The notes: generated by a model from the sequence alone, not told the origin. A DNA stretch of 64,000 nt from Mycolicibacterium sediminis (GCF_010731735.1 NZ_AP022588.1:2914001-2978000), one strand, 5' to 3'. Shown: positions 45,257 to 54,352, counted from the first letter of the stretch. A program made the numbers and translations.

Positions 45257-46180
45257 GGGACTGTGGAAATAACGGTGTTATCGGCCTGACACGCTGAGCG
45301 ATGCTCGGCGAGAAAGGTGCCGTGATGACGACACTGGATGATGTGGCCGAGAAGAAGCAGGTGGAACGGTCCGCGGAGCAGAAGGCTGCCGTCGAGCTGG
45401 TCCGGCTGGCCCAGGAACGGGGCCTGTCCATGACGGGGCCCGATGGGCTGCTCAAGAAGCCGCACGAACACCTCGGCTATGAGAAACACGATCCGCCAGA
45501 AAGCGGGCACCGGCAACGTCCGCAACGGCACCCGATCCAAGACCGTGTTGACCGACACCACCGTCCCGGTGGAGATCGACGGCCACGGGATCGGGGCACG
45601 ACGTTCGAGCCGCAGATCGTCAGGAAAAGCCAGCGTAGGCTCTCCGGGGTTGATGAGGTCGTGCTGTCGTTGTACGCCAAAGGTTTTATGAAAGTCGAGA
45701 TTTAAGCACACTTCGCCGAGATCTACGGTGCTTCGTGTCCAAGGAGACGATCAGCCGGATCGCCGACAAGGTGATCGAGGAGAGGAACGAGTGGACGGTA
45801 CGGCCACTCGATCAAACCTACGCCGCGATCTTCATCGATGCGATCTCCGGTGATGGTCCGCGACGGCCAGGTCGCCAACCGCCCCTTCTACGCCGCCATC
45901 GAAGTGACGCTGGGCGGGGAACGCGACATCCTCGGCCTGTGGGCCGGCGCCGGTGGAGAGGGCACCAAGTTCTGGATGAGCGTGCTCACCGATCTGCGCA
46001 ACCGCGGCGTGAAGGACACGTTCTTCGTCGTCTGAGACGGACTCAAGGGACTGCCCGAGGTGGTCGGCAACGTCTGGCTCCAAGCGATCGTGCAGGCCTG
46101 CATCATTCACCTGCTGCGCAACACATTTCGGCTCACATCCCCAAGTACCGGGACGAGATCAAGCGGGACGTAAAACCGAT
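45257..46180 (+). mobile_element. Decayed IS256-family insertion sequence
   Basis: The left end at 45257 begins GGGACTGTGGAAATAACGG, very like IS256-family terminal repeats. The transposase (separate entry) lies just inside. The right end is missing: similarity stops near 46180. The element is dead. Confidence 0.65.
45325..46180 (+). pseudogene. IS256-family transposase, multiply frameshifted and truncated
   Basis: The N-terminus reads MTTLDDVAEKKQVERSAEQK, then jumps after an internal deletion to EHLGYEKHD, then to NVRNGTRSKTVLTD in another frame, back to TFEPQIVRKSQRRLSGVDEV, a TAA at the KVEI position, then SKETISRIADKVIEE, then RDGQVANRPFYAAIEVTLGG with another in-frame TGA after DTFFVV, and lastly RDEIKRDVKPI. 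At least four frame changes and two stops are needed. The order fits one IS256 transposase, with the C-terminal part, including the last catalytic residue, gone. Confidence 0.85.
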
Positions 46181-46477
46181 TCCCGGCAGCCGAAACCTAC
46201 TGATGAAAACCGCCGGAAACACCTCGGGGCAGCGATCGCTTTTTGGACGTGAGCCACTGGAACCCTTTGATGGTCGAATAATGCCGATGGGCTGAGCCAG
46301 TTCGATGCGGGGTTGCTCTCCACCCAGTGTCCCAAGATGCTTCTGAACAGGCGGGACGGACGTGGATAGGCGAGACACCAAAAGCTGCTCGACGTGCATG
46401 AATGAGAAGTAGTAAGACACCCGTTCACCCCAACGGCCTCCCTGGGGGTCAAGCGGTCGCAGCGTCTGGGGCAGCGA
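46181..46477. other. Non-coding remnant between the IS and attachment repeat copy B
   Basis: No gene. It includes a third, partial copy of the GCGAGACACC block at 46370-46400. Confidence 0.4.
46370..46400. repeat. Third partial copy of the attachment-flank repeat
   Basis: GCGAGACACCAAAAGCTGCT and the following CGACGTGCATG match 32880-32910 (copy A flank) better than the nearer 46548-46578 (copy B flank). This hints at an older integration or recombination event. Confidence 0.5.
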
Positions 46478-46616
46478 GGTGGATGTGAACGGAATTGTGA
46501 ACGAAACCGTGCGCGACAGGGGCGACTGCTTCGATAAGGCGTGACATGCGAGACATTAGATCGCTCGCGACCTGCACGTTCGCGACGTCGTTGGAACCCC
46601 CGAATCCTCACCGGCT
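46478..46616. repeat. Attachment-site flank repeat, copy B
   Basis: Homologous to 32812-32948, including a one-base variant of the GTGAAC arm repeat (46485-46503, GTGAACGGAATTGTGAACG). It directly precedes tRNA copy B. Confidence 0.7.
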
Positions 46617-46664
46617 GGCTCATAACCCAGAGGTCGCAGGTTCGAATCCTGTCCCCGCTACTAG
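46617..46664 (+). repeat. tRNA-Met(CAT) 3'-end fragment, attachment core copy B
   Basis: Identical over 48 bp to 32949-32996: anticodon loop CTCATAA, T arm GGTTCGAATCC, acceptor strand CCCCGCTAC, then TAG. As in copy A the 5' half is absent. No arm repeat follows on the right, so this copy marks the border with the ordinary chromosome. Confidence 0.85.
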
Positions 46665-46668
46665 GTGG

Positions 46669-46701
46669 AACGGCCCTCGGAGAATCTCCGGGGGCCGTTT
46701 C
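46669..46701 (+). terminator. Intrinsic terminator after tRNA copy B
   Basis: A 15-bp inverted repeat (AACGGCCCTCGGAGA and TCTCCGGGGGCCGTT) with one G-T pair and a one-base loop, followed by TTC. It corresponds to the terminator after copy A but differs at several bases. Confidence 0.8.
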
Positions 46702-47119
46702 TCATGTCTGCCGGTCACGGACGTGATCATCATCGTGATCGCCAGGGTCGTGGGAACCAGACGTCGTGATCTCGATCTTCAATGTGTGGGCGCCGATCGG
46801 TGCGGCACCGACTGGGCGTCGATCGTCGAAATTCGAGGTCGGTGCGCGCCGGTTCATCAGCGCCCGTACCGTGCGACACCACCTGAGCAAGGTGTTCACG
46901 AACTCGGTGTCACCTCGCGCAGCCAGCTCGATCGTGTGATGCTGACGGGACCGTTGAGCTGACCCAGGAACGGATGACTGGCCGAATGCACTGTCCGATG
47001 GCGGATCCCTCGATGCCGCGCCGCGATGATGGCAGGCAGCTCGTGACGCGGGGTGGAGTTGCGAGGCGGATCGGACGTGAGTCAGCGAGGAGTCGTGACC
47101 ATTGAGGGTCGAGTAGAGG
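46702..47119. other. Intergenic region right of island 2
   Basis: About 420 bp with only Arg/Ser-rich shadow frames. No gene or RNA seen. Confidence 0.45.
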
Positions 47120-47355
47120 TGCCGCCGGATCAACGACGCTCCCATGCCCGACGACGGCACGCGCGTGTTGGTGGACGGTCGTGGCCCCGTGGTGTGAGCA
47201 AGGCCCGCACTCCCATGCCCGCTGCCGCGCTGGCGCACCTGAGCGAACTCACCACCCGACGCCCACTGACCTTGCTCACTGCCACCAAGGATCCGGATCT
47301 CAGTGAGGCGGCAGTCCTCCGTCGGCTTCTGATGCGGGACCAATCTGCGAGCTGA
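47120..47355 (+). pseudogene. DUF488-family remnant
   Basis: One frame gives RRINDAPMPDDGTRVLVDG; a shift then gives SWPRGVSKAR, the LWPRGVSK signature of DUF488 proteins. The middle is deleted and the tail AALAHLSELTTRRPLTLLTA, TKDPDLSEAAVLRRLL follows. The order is right, so this is a shortened, frameshifted DUF488 gene. It lies at the island-chromosome border, where decay is common. Confidence 0.6.
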
Positions 47356-47414
47356 CTCGCCGCGCCCGCGAGAACGTCAAGCACTCACATCTCAACGAAG
47401 TCTGGAGACGAACG

Positions 47415-49766
47415 ATGTCACGACAACCGCTTTCGCCCGGTGACGATGTGGGGCGCGGAGCGCCGGGAAGTCCCGCGGTGGGACGGGGACCCAATCGCGG
47501 TGGTCCGTTCTCACAGAGCGATGATCACGCCCCCTCCGCAGGATGGGGTGCAGCGCGCAGTGTCGGTCGCGTGCTCGCGGCGGGGCGGGCCCCCATCAAG
47601 GGCCCGCACGCCGTCCTCAAGATGAACCACGAGAACGGTGGTTTCGATTGTCCGGGCTGTGCCTGGCCCGATGACCGCAACGGCCTCCACCTCGACATCT
47701 GCGAGAACGGCATCAAACACGTCACCTGGGAGATGACGCGCAAACGAGTGGATCGTGCGTTCTTCGCCTCCCACACCGTCACCGAACTCTCCGGGTGGAG
47801 CGACTTCGCACTGGAGGATCAGGGCCGACTGACCGAGCCGATGAGTTACGACCCCGCCACCGACACCTACGTACCCATCACGTGGAGTGACGCGTTCGCT
47901 CTCGTCGGGTCGACGCTGCGCGGGCTGGACAGCCCGCACCGGGCGTCGTTCTATACGTCGGGACGACTGTCCAACGAGGCGACGTTCCTGTATCAGCTGT
48001 GGGTGCGTGAGTTCGGCACGAACAACCTGCCCGACTGCTCGAACATGTGTCACGAGGCGTCTGGCCGAGCGTTGCAGGCGGCGATCGGCACCGGCAAGGG
48101 CACCTGCGACATCGACGATTGGGAGCGGGCCGACCTGCTCATCGTGATGGCGGTCAACGCCGCCTCGAACGCGCCGCGGATGCTGACGGCGCTGGCGGAG
48201 GCCAACCGGCGCGGCGCGCAGATCGTGCACGTCAACCCGCTGATCGAGGCAGCGTCGCGACGCACCATCGTTCCGCACGAAATCGGCACCATGGCAACGT
48301 TTCACGCGACCAAGACCGGAACGATGAACGTGCAACCCCGTATCGGCGGGGATCTGGCGTTGCTACGTGGGGTCGCCAAGGCGGTGCTGGAGCGCGCGGC
48401 GACCGACCCCGATGCGATCGATCACCAGTTCATCAGGAACCACACGGCAGACTTCGATTCATACCGCGAGCACGTGGCGGCGACACCGTGGGATCAGCTC
48501 GTCGAGCAGTCCGCGGTGCCCGAGCACGAGATACGTGATTTGGCCGACCGGTATCTGGCGGCGAGCCGGACGGTGATCAGCTGGTGTCTGGGTTTGACTC
48601 AGCAGGAGCACGGTGTCGACACCGTGCGTGAGATCGTCAATCTGCTTCTGCTGCGCGGCAACATCGGCCGCGAGGGCGCTGGGCCGTCACCGATCCGGGG
48701 TCACAGCAACGTTCAGGGAAACCGCACCTGCGGTATCGACAACCATCCCACGCCGGCCTTCCTCGATCGACTCGACGAGGTGTGCGGCATCGATTCTCCG
48801 CGTGAGCACGGCCTCGACACGGTGGCGACCATCGCGGCCATGCGCGCCGGTGAGGTGAAGGTGTTCGTCAGCCTGGGCGGCAACTTCGCCATGGCGGCGC
48901 CGGACACCGAGGCCACCTTCGAGGCGTTGCGCAACACGGACCTGACGGTGCAGGTGAGCACGAAGCTCAACCGGAGCCATCTCGTGCACGGTCGGGCAGC
49001 GTTGATACTGCCGTGTCTGGGCCGGACCGAGAAGGACGTCCGTGGCGGGGGAGAGCAGGGTGTGAGTGTCGAGGACTCGATGAGCATGGTTCATCTGTCC
49101 TACGGGATGCGTAAACCCGCGTCGCCGCAACTGTTGTCGGAGTGCGCCATCCTCGCGGGCATGGGTCGCGCGACGCTGCCGGAGTCGGCAACACCGTGGG
49201 AGTCCTACATCGAGGACTACGACAGGATCCGCGACACAATGTCGGCGGTCCTGGACGGGTTCGAGGACTTCAACAGACGGGTTCGGATGCCGTTGGGGTT
49301 CCGCATCCGTCAACCCGCCAGGGAGCGGGTCTTTCTCACCGAATCGGGGCGGGCGGAGTTCTGGGCGTCGCCGCTGCCCGACGTGGTGCCGCCGGCGGGG
49401 AAGCTGATGCTGTCGACGGTGCGATCGCACGATCAGTGGAACACGACCATATATTCCGACGACGACCGCTACCGCGGGGTGAAGAACCTCCGCACCCTGC
49501 TGTTCATGAACGTGGACGACATGGCGGAGCGGGGGCTCGAGCCATTCGACCTCATCGACATCACCAGCTTCGCCCGGGACGGCAGCACCCGCACGGTCTG
49601 GGGCTATCGGGTCGTCGAGTACGACATTCCGGTCGGCAACGTGAGCGGCTACATGCCCGAGTTGAACGTGTTGTGCGGGATCGGCGATATAAGTAGCCAG
49701 AGTGATCAGCCGTTGATGAAACACCAGATCGTGTCGGTCGTCCCGGCGGAGGCCGCGCGACGGTGA
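47415..49766 (+). CDS. Molybdopterin oxidoreductase, FdhF/YdeP-like
   Basis: 783 residues from ATG 47415. It lacks an obvious twin-arginine signal, so is probably cytosolic. An N-terminal FDCPGCAWPDD cysteine region is followed by molybdopterin-binding segments (NLPDCSNMCHEASGRAL with CxxxC, LIVMAVNAASNAPRMLT, SVEDSMSMVHLSYG) and a C-terminal domain (QWNTTIYSDDDRYRGVKNLR). This is the formate dehydrogenase-like YdeP family, for which formate or another oxo-anion substrate has been proposed; actual substrate unknown. The [4Fe-4S] ligand set cannot be fully checked by eye. It is followed by a broken sulfite-oxidase-like gene. Confidence 0.85.
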   Translation: MSRQPLSPGDDVGRGAPGSPAVGRGPNRGGPFSQSDDHAPSAGWGAARSVGRVLAAGRAPIKGPHAVLKMNHENGGFDCPGCAWPDDRNGLHLDICENGIKHVTWEMTRKRVDRAFFASHTVTELSGWSDFALEDQGRLTEPMSYDPATDTYVPITWSDAFALVGSTLRGLDSPHRASFYTSGRLSNEATFLYQLWVREFGTNNLPDCSNMCHEASGRALQAAIGTGKGTCDIDDWERADLLIVMAVNAASNAPRMLTALAEANRRGAQIVHVNPLIEAASRRTIVPHEIGTMATFHATKTGTMNVQPRIGGDLALLRGVAKAVLERAATDPDAIDHQFIRNHTADFDSYREHVAATPWDQLVEQSAVPEHEIRDLADRYLAASRTVISWCLGLTQQEHGVDTVREIVNLLLLRGNIGREGAGPSPIRGHSNVQGNRTCGIDNHPTPAFLDRLDEVCGIDSPREHGLDTVATIAAMRAGEVKVFVSLGGNFAMAAPDTEATFEALRNTDLTVQVSTKLNRSHLVHGRAALILPCLGRTEKDVRGGGEQGVSVEDSMSMVHLSYGMRKPASPQLLSECAILAGMGRATLPESATPWESYIEDYDRIRDTMSAVLDGFEDFNRRVRMPLGFRIRQPARERVFLTESGRAEFWASPLPDVVPPAGKLMLSTVRSHDQWNTTIYSDDDRYRGVKNLRTLLFMNVDDMAERGLEPFDLIDITSFARDGSTRTVWGYRVVEYDIPVGNVSGYMPELNVLCGIGDISSQSDQPLMKHQIVSVVPAEAARR

Positions 49767-49770
49767 CGGT

Positions 49771-50116
49771 GTGCCCATGCGGCAGATCGTTGAGTTGGTT
49801 CGACCACTGTCGCAGGCGAAATGGGTCATCTTCTACTCCTTCGCCGAGGGCGCCGAGGGCGGTCCGTACTACGACGCGCACGACATCGGTCGCATGCAGC
49901 ACCCCCTGACGCTTCTGGCCTACGAGATGAACGGGCGAGCCTCTCAACGAACTGCATGGAGCGCCGCTGCGGTTGCGCAACGAACGCGAACTCGGGTTCA
50001 AGCAGGTGAAGTGGATCGAGGCGATCGAATTCGTCGACTCCTTCTCGCACTTGGGTGCAGGGCAAGGTGGCTACAACGAGGATCACGAGTTCTACGGCTA
50101 TCGCGAGCCGATCTGA
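49771..50116 (+). pseudogene. 3' fragment of a sulfite-oxidase/YedY-like molybdoenzyme, frameshifted
   Basis: The frame at 49771 reads IVELVRPLSQAKWVIFYSFA, then YYDAHDIGRMQHPLTLLAYE; one base is missing after MNG and the sequence continues in the next frame as PLNELHGAPLRLRNERELGF, KQVKWIEAIEFVDSF, ending GYREPI at the TGA 50114. Those blocks are the C-terminal part of the molybdenum-binding domain of YedY/sulfite-oxidase-like proteins. The 5' part is absent. It directly follows the FdhF-like gene. Confidence 0.75.
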
Positions 50117-50422
50117 CCCGTTGAGTTCCTGGTTGTCCCAGGGAACCCGGGGTTTCTGTCCGGGTTCGTGGTTCGCGGCGTCGGTCGACGCGTCCGAAGG
50201 GAGTCCGAACGTGGCCTTGGACCGGCGCCGAGCGCACGATCGAACTCGTCGGCACGGGTGTCCGTCCCCGAGCCGTTCGCCCTGCCGTCAGTGCGGTACC
50301 GGCCCCTCGACTCCCGGCGGGCACGGGGAGGGAAGGGTGAAGCCGTAGCACCATCCCGGCGGAATGGGCGGCGGCGGCTGGAACCCCTGACCCGGCGGAG
50401 GTCCAGGAGGATTCGGGCCGTC
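50117..50422. other. Intergenic, includes the in-frame downstream extension of the secreted-protein gene
   Basis: No independent gene. On the minus strand the sequence after the TGA at 50423-50425 stays in frame as GPNPPGPPPGQGFQPPPPIP, GWCYGFT, the expected tail of the preceding secreted protein. Confidence 0.5.
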
Positions 50423-50689
50423 TCAGATGTTCTGCGCGACGTTCCCCTGCCCGCGATAGACCATCCAGTACTCGTGGCAGATTCCCTCGTCCCAGCGCAC
50501 CGGGTTGACCCGCTTGTTTCCAGTTTCTACCGGCGGATCTCCCGGGCACCATTGGAACGGGCCGCTCGGAGGGACCTCGGCCTGGGCCACGCCCGTGGAC
50601 AGGCCCGTCGACAGTCCGAGTCCCGTCATGGCGACGGCGGCGGACAATACTGCTCCGGCGATCATTCGCTTGCGCTGGTGGGTGGTCAT
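50423..50689 (-). CDS. Small exported protein, probably shortened by a nonsense codon
   Basis: 88 residues from ATG 50689, with GAGGGG upstream. Signal peptide: MTTHQRKRMIAGAVLSAAVA, cut near AQAE. The mature part (PFQWCPGDPPVETGNKRVNP, RWDEGICHEYWMVYRG) with two cysteines is a mycobacterial secreted-protein pattern. At the end NVAQNI is followed by TGA where a tryptophan codon is expected, and the frame then continues with a proline-rich tail. A TGG to TGA change is the simplest reading. It may still be functional as the cysteines are retained. Confidence 0.65.
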   Translation of the reverse strand: MTTHQRKRMIAGAVLSAAVAMTGLGLSTGLSTGVAQAEVPPSGPFQWCPGDPPVETGNKRVNPVRWDEGICHEYWMVYRGQGNVAQNI

Positions 50690-50819
50690 GACGTCCCCTC
50701 TGGCGTCGCGCCGCGGTCCGGCGTCGTTGCCGCAACTAGATCGGGAGGCACGCGCTACCGATCCCAGGAATGGCCGTTCTCGCGCCGCCGAACCGTCCGC
50801 ACCGCCTCCACCGGACGGC

Positions 50820-51203
50820 TCAGTTCGACCGGGATCTCGTCTTCTTGGCGCGCTCCGGTCGAAAGCGGTACCGCGCGAGCGCTTCCGGTGGCCGAGCGAG
50901 GCCGGGGCCCCCGTCGCGGAGCCAATCGGAGATGTCGGTCTCCGTGTGCGTGTCGAGGACGTACCCGAGCCACGCCGGTCGGCCGCCGGCACGATGGCCG
51001 GGCGCCGACGGAGAGACCACGACGACGTTCGAGCGCTCGCACGGTCCGAGGCAGTCGCTCGTGCGCAGATTGCCGATTCCCTCGACCAGGTCACGCAGGC
51101 GAGCCAGTCTGGCCTCGTGGTCGATCGTCGGGTGCTTCTTCACCGTGCCGCAGCACCATCCGCGGCACACGGTGACCGTCGGCTTGGATCGGTTCAGTGC
51201 CAC
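50820..51203 (-). CDS. [2Fe-2S] thioredoxin-like ferredoxin family protein
   Basis: I start this at GTG 51203 (127 residues); an ATG at 51245 gives extra Arg-rich residues. Key features are TVCRGWCCGTVKKHP near the N-terminus and SDCLGPCERSNVVVV later: the four-cysteine pattern of the thioredoxin-like [2Fe-2S] ferredoxin domain. The middle has a helix (HEARLARLRDLVEGI). It is a small electron carrier or cluster-binding protein of unknown partner. The nearby molybdoenzyme is a possible redox partner, but they are on opposite strands. Confidence 0.7.
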   Translation of the reverse strand: MALNRSKPTVTVCRGWCCGTVKKHPTIDHEARLARLRDLVEGIGNLRTSDCLGPCERSNVVVVSPSAPGHRAGGRPAWLGYVLDTHTETDISDWLRDGGPGLARPPEALARYRFRPERAKKTRSRSN

Positions 51204-51576
51204 GTCGTGATCCCGTCGTTCACGACGACGTCGGGTTCCGCCCATTACGAACTCGAACGGGCGGTTCGGACTGCACCTCACACATGGCCATGGCGTGACT
51301 TCCCTCCGGAGATTCGGCGTCCCCAAACGTGAACATCGGACACGCGCGGCCCAGTGTCTGACTCACACCCCAAGCGGAGTGCTCACAGTGGCGCGACCGT
51401 TCCGGATTCTCACCGGATTCCCGTCACCGCACGTACCTCGACACTAGGACGGCCGAAAGCCCAGGTCAATCACGGCGACTGGGGGCCGACACCGGTGGAG
51501 TGAGATGGTGGACGTACTGGGTGAACCCGCCACCCCTCCACCTGAGCCGTACCGCACACCGAGAGGACCTCCCGAC

Positions 51577-52656
51577 ATGTCACGAACCCACCGCATCGCC
51601 GTCATTCCCGGCGACGGCATCGGCACCGAAGTCGTGCCTCAAGGGCTGCGCGTGCTGGACGCGGCCGCCCGCGCCTTCGATCTGACTTTCGAGTTCGAGC
51701 ACTTCGACCACTCCAGCGCTGACTACTACGTCCAGCACGGGAAGATGCTGCCGGACAACTGGTTCGACGAGCTGCGTGGCTTCGACGCCATCTACTTCGG
51801 TGCCGTCGGGTGGCCCGACGTGGTTCCCGACCACGTATCGCTGTGGGGGAGTCTGCTGCAGTTTCGTCGCGCCTTCGACCAGTACGTGAATCTCCGGCCC
51901 GTCCGGTTGATGCCCGGTGTTCGCAGCCCGCTGGCCGGACGCGAGCCGGGTGACGTCGACTTCTACGTCGTTCGGGAGAACACCGAGGGTGAGTACTCCA
52001 GTGTCGGCGGGAAGATGTTCGAGGGCACCGACCGCGAGATCGTCATGCAGGAGACCCTCATGACCCGCACCGGCGTCGATCGGATCCTCAAGTTCGCCTT
52101 CGACTTGGCGGCGACCCGGCCCAAGAAGCACCTGACCTCGGCCACCAAGAGCAACGGCATCTCCATCTCCATGCCGTACTGGGACGAGCGCGTTCGGGCG
52201 ATGGCGGCCGACTACCCCGACATCGCCGTGGACAAGTACCACATCGACATCCTCGCGGCGAACTTCGTCATGCACCCCGACTGGTTCGACGTCGTCGTCG
52301 CCTCGAACCTGTTCGGCGACATCCTCTCCGACCTCGGACCCGCGTGCACCGGCACCATCGGCATCGCCCCCAGCGCGAACATCAACCCGGAGCGCACCTT
52401 CCCGAGCTTGTTCGAACCCGTGCACGGATCCGCTCCGGACATCGCGGGCAAGGGGCTCGCGAACCCGATCGGCCAGATCTGGTGTGCCTCGATGATGTTG
52501 GAGCACCTCGGGGAACCCGACGCCGCCGCGGCGGTTTTCACCGCCGTCGAAGCCGTCCTGGCCCGAGGCGGCGACACGCTGACCCCGGACATGGGCGGCA
52601 CCGCCACCACCGAGACCCTCGGTGCGGCGGTCGCCGACGCCGTGGCGGCGCCCTGA
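51577..52656 (+). CDS. Tartrate/isopropylmalate-type dehydrogenase (TtuC-like)
   Basis: 359 residues from ATG 51577 (MSRTHRIAVIPGDGIGTEVV), chosen over an earlier in-frame GTG at 51505 for its upstream GAGGACC. GDGIG, the arginine-bearing LRPVRLMPGV, ENTEGEYSSVGG, KSNGIS, and SNLFGDILSDLGP are the isocitrate/isopropylmalate-dehydrogenase family motifs that place the metal and NAD. The ENTEGEYSS region is closest to tartrate dehydrogenase/decarboxylase. It would oxidise tartrate or a related 2-hydroxyacid. No leuCD neighbours are present, so a leucine-pathway role is unlikely. Confidence 0.85.
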   Translation: MSRTHRIAVIPGDGIGTEVVPQGLRVLDAAARAFDLTFEFEHFDHSSADYYVQHGKMLPDNWFDELRGFDAIYFGAVGWPDVVPDHVSLWGSLLQFRRAFDQYVNLRPVRLMPGVRSPLAGREPGDVDFYVVRENTEGEYSSVGGKMFEGTDREIVMQETLMTRTGVDRILKFAFDLAATRPKKHLTSATKSNGISISMPYWDERVRAMAADYPDIAVDKYHIDILAANFVMHPDWFDVVVASNLFGDILSDLGPACTGTIGIAPSANINPERTFPSLFEPVHGSAPDIAGKGLANPIGQIWCASMMLEHLGEPDAAAAVFTAVEAVLARGGDTLTPDMGGTATTETLGAAVADAVAAP

Positions 52657-52658
52657 GG

Positions 52659-53540
52659 TCAGCTCCGCGGCGACAGCCCCAGCGCCGGAGCCAAAGTCGT
52701 CAACGCCGGTAGCGGATCCGCGGTGCCGATGACCTGGATGGCGACGTGGTCGGCGCCGGCCTCGCGGTGTCGGCGAAGGCGGTTCGCGATCTCGTCGACG
52801 GTGCCGTAGGCGATGACGGCATCGACGAGTGCGTCGCTGCCGGGCTTGACGATGTCGTCGTCCTCGAACCCGATCCGCTTCCAGCTGTTCCGATAGTTGG
52901 CCAGGCCGAGATACAGGTCGAGTGCCGCACGGCCCGCTGCGCGGGACTCGGCGGCGTCGTCGGACAGCACGATCTTCTGCTCCGGTGCCAGGAAGGCGTT
53001 GACTCCCATCAGCTCTCGCGCCCGGGCGGTGTGCTCGGGGGTGGTGAGATACGGGTGCGCGCCTGCGCCTCGCCGTGCGGACAGCTTGAGTACCCCGTCG
53101 CCGAGTGCGGCGAGGATGCGGCGCTCCGCGGGCACACCGTGTCGGTCCAAGTCGTCGAGATAGGCGTTCAGTGCGTCGAAGGGCTTCTCCCACTGGGTGA
53201 TGGCCTCGCGGTGGCCAGCGCCGATGCCGAGCACGAACCGTCCGGGGTAGTCGCGGTCGAGGCGGTGATACGCCTCTGCCGCGCGTTCAGCGGGTGTGTT
53301 CCAGATGTTGATGATTCCGGTGGCGGCCTTCAACGTGGTGGTGCGGTCGAAGATCAGGTCCACCCAGGACAGGTCGTCGGGGGCCACACTGCTGACCCAC
53401 ACCGCGCCGTAGCCCAATCGTTCGACTTCCGCGGCGACCTCCGGGGTGACGGGAGCGGTCGTCCAGACGCCGAACGTCCCGAGGTCGGGTACGGCGGGCT
53501 CGTCGGGTGGTACTGCCTGGCTAGAGACGTGAGATTGCAT
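52659..53540 (-). CDS. LLM-class (F420-dependent-type) oxidoreductase
   Basis: 293 residues from ATG 53540. The barrel opens DLGTFGVWTTAPVTPEVAAE, then EVERLGYGAVWVSSVAPDDL; the middle has GRFVLGIGAGHREAI, and a late AYGTVDEIANRLRRH, GADHVAIQVIGT is typical of LLM proteins that bind F420 or FMN. Substrate unknown. It is convergent with the tartrate-dehydrogenase-like gene (3 bp apart) and followed upstream on the same strand by the F420-reductase-like gene, suggesting a small redox cluster with the MarR regulator. Confidence 0.85.
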   Translation of the reverse strand: MQSHVSSQAVPPDEPAVPDLGTFGVWTTAPVTPEVAAEVERLGYGAVWVSSVAPDDLSWVDLIFDRTTTLKAATGIINIWNTPAERAAEAYHRLDRDYPGRFVLGIGAGHREAITQWEKPFDALNAYLDDLDRHGVPAERRILAALGDGVLKLSARRGAGAHPYLTTPEHTARARELMGVNAFLAPEQKIVLSDDAAESRAAGRAALDLYLGLANYRNSWKRIGFEDDDIVKPGSDALVDAVIAYGTVDEIANRLRRHREAGADHVAIQVIGTADPLPALTTLAPALGLSPRS

Positions 53541-53581
53541 GAGTTCCGTTCTGTTCGAGAGTGTTCGAGGTCGACGTTCCC

Positions 53582-54328
53582 TCACGTGTAGAGGACGCGA
53601 CTCAGTCGGACGCCGTAGTCCTCGTCGGGATTGGTTCCGTCGGCGCCGAAGCGCTCCGCGATGGCGGCCATGGCTATGTCGCGGCGCTTGGGCGATCTCG
53701 CGGCGTCGGCGGCCGCAAGAGCGGCGGGCACCTCGGCGCTGGTCAGGTCGGTGCAGTAGGCCGGCGCTCCCGGCTGCTGGCGCCACGACTGGTCGAGCGT
53801 CCCGGCGTCGACACCGTCGAAGCCCGTGTCCTCGACCAGCGCGATCCCGACGGCGCGAGACCGGGGGTCGTCGGCCGCGACCGGGATGGCGATCCGACCC
53901 GGACGTCCGGCAGGCATGCCCTTGTTGGCCAGGGATCCCGATCCGATGGCGTTCCACGCCTTCACCACCGGTCGACCGAGTCGCTCGGCTACCCAGAGGC
54001 TTTCGACTTGTCCGTCCTCGATCGCCCGGATCTGAGAGTCCCGGGTCGGGTAGTAGTTCGACGTGTCGATGACGACGGTGGTCGGCGACGCCTCACCCAC
54101 GATCGGTGCGATGTCGGGGACGCGGTTGAGCGGAACGGAGAGGATGACGACGTCGACGTCCGTGACCGCCTCGGTTGCCGGCACTGCGCGCGCCCCCGTC
54201 TCCAGGACCTCGGCACCGATGGTCTCCGGGCCGCGCGAGTTGGCCACCTTGACGTCGTGTCCGGCGGCGGCGAGCTTCTGGCTCAGCGTCGTGCCGATGT
54301 GGCCGACGCCGATGATTCCGATCTTCAT
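53582..54328 (-). CDS. NADPH-dependent F420 reductase-like protein
   Basis: 248 residues. A Rossmann loop at the N-terminus (MKIGIIGVGHIGTTLSQKLA) is followed by VANSRGPETIGAEVL, AVTDVDVVILSVPLNRVPDI and the late AWNAIGSGSLANKG, the pattern of Fno/F420-reductase-like NAD(P)-binding proteins. It lies between the LLM gene and the MarR gene on the same strand, with short gaps, so the three are probably co-regulated. It might make or use reduced F420 for the LLM enzyme. A role on another NADP-linked substrate cannot be ruled out. Confidence 0.8.
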   Translation of the reverse strand: MKIGIIGVGHIGTTLSQKLAAAGHDVKVANSRGPETIGAEVLETGARAVPATEAVTDVDVVILSVPLNRVPDIAPIVGEASPTTVVIDTSNYYPTRDSQIRAIEDGQVESLWVAERLGRPVVKAWNAIGSGSLANKGMPAGRPGRIAIPVAADDPRSRAVGIALVEDTGFDGVDAGTLDQSWRQQPGAPAYCTDLTSAEVPAALAAADAARSPKRRDIAMAAIAERFGADGTNPDEDYGVRLSRVLYT

Positions 54329-54352
54329 GGTTCTTCCCTTCGTGTGTGTGGC

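Noticed and set aside
46702..47343. Minus-strand frame of 213 codons
   Set aside because: Arg/Ser/His-rich composition, no domain; it covers the DUF488 remnant on the plus strand.
50168..51175. Plus-strand frame of 335 codons
   Set aside because: Arg-rich shadow opposite the secreted protein and the ferredoxin-like gene, both of which have clear features.
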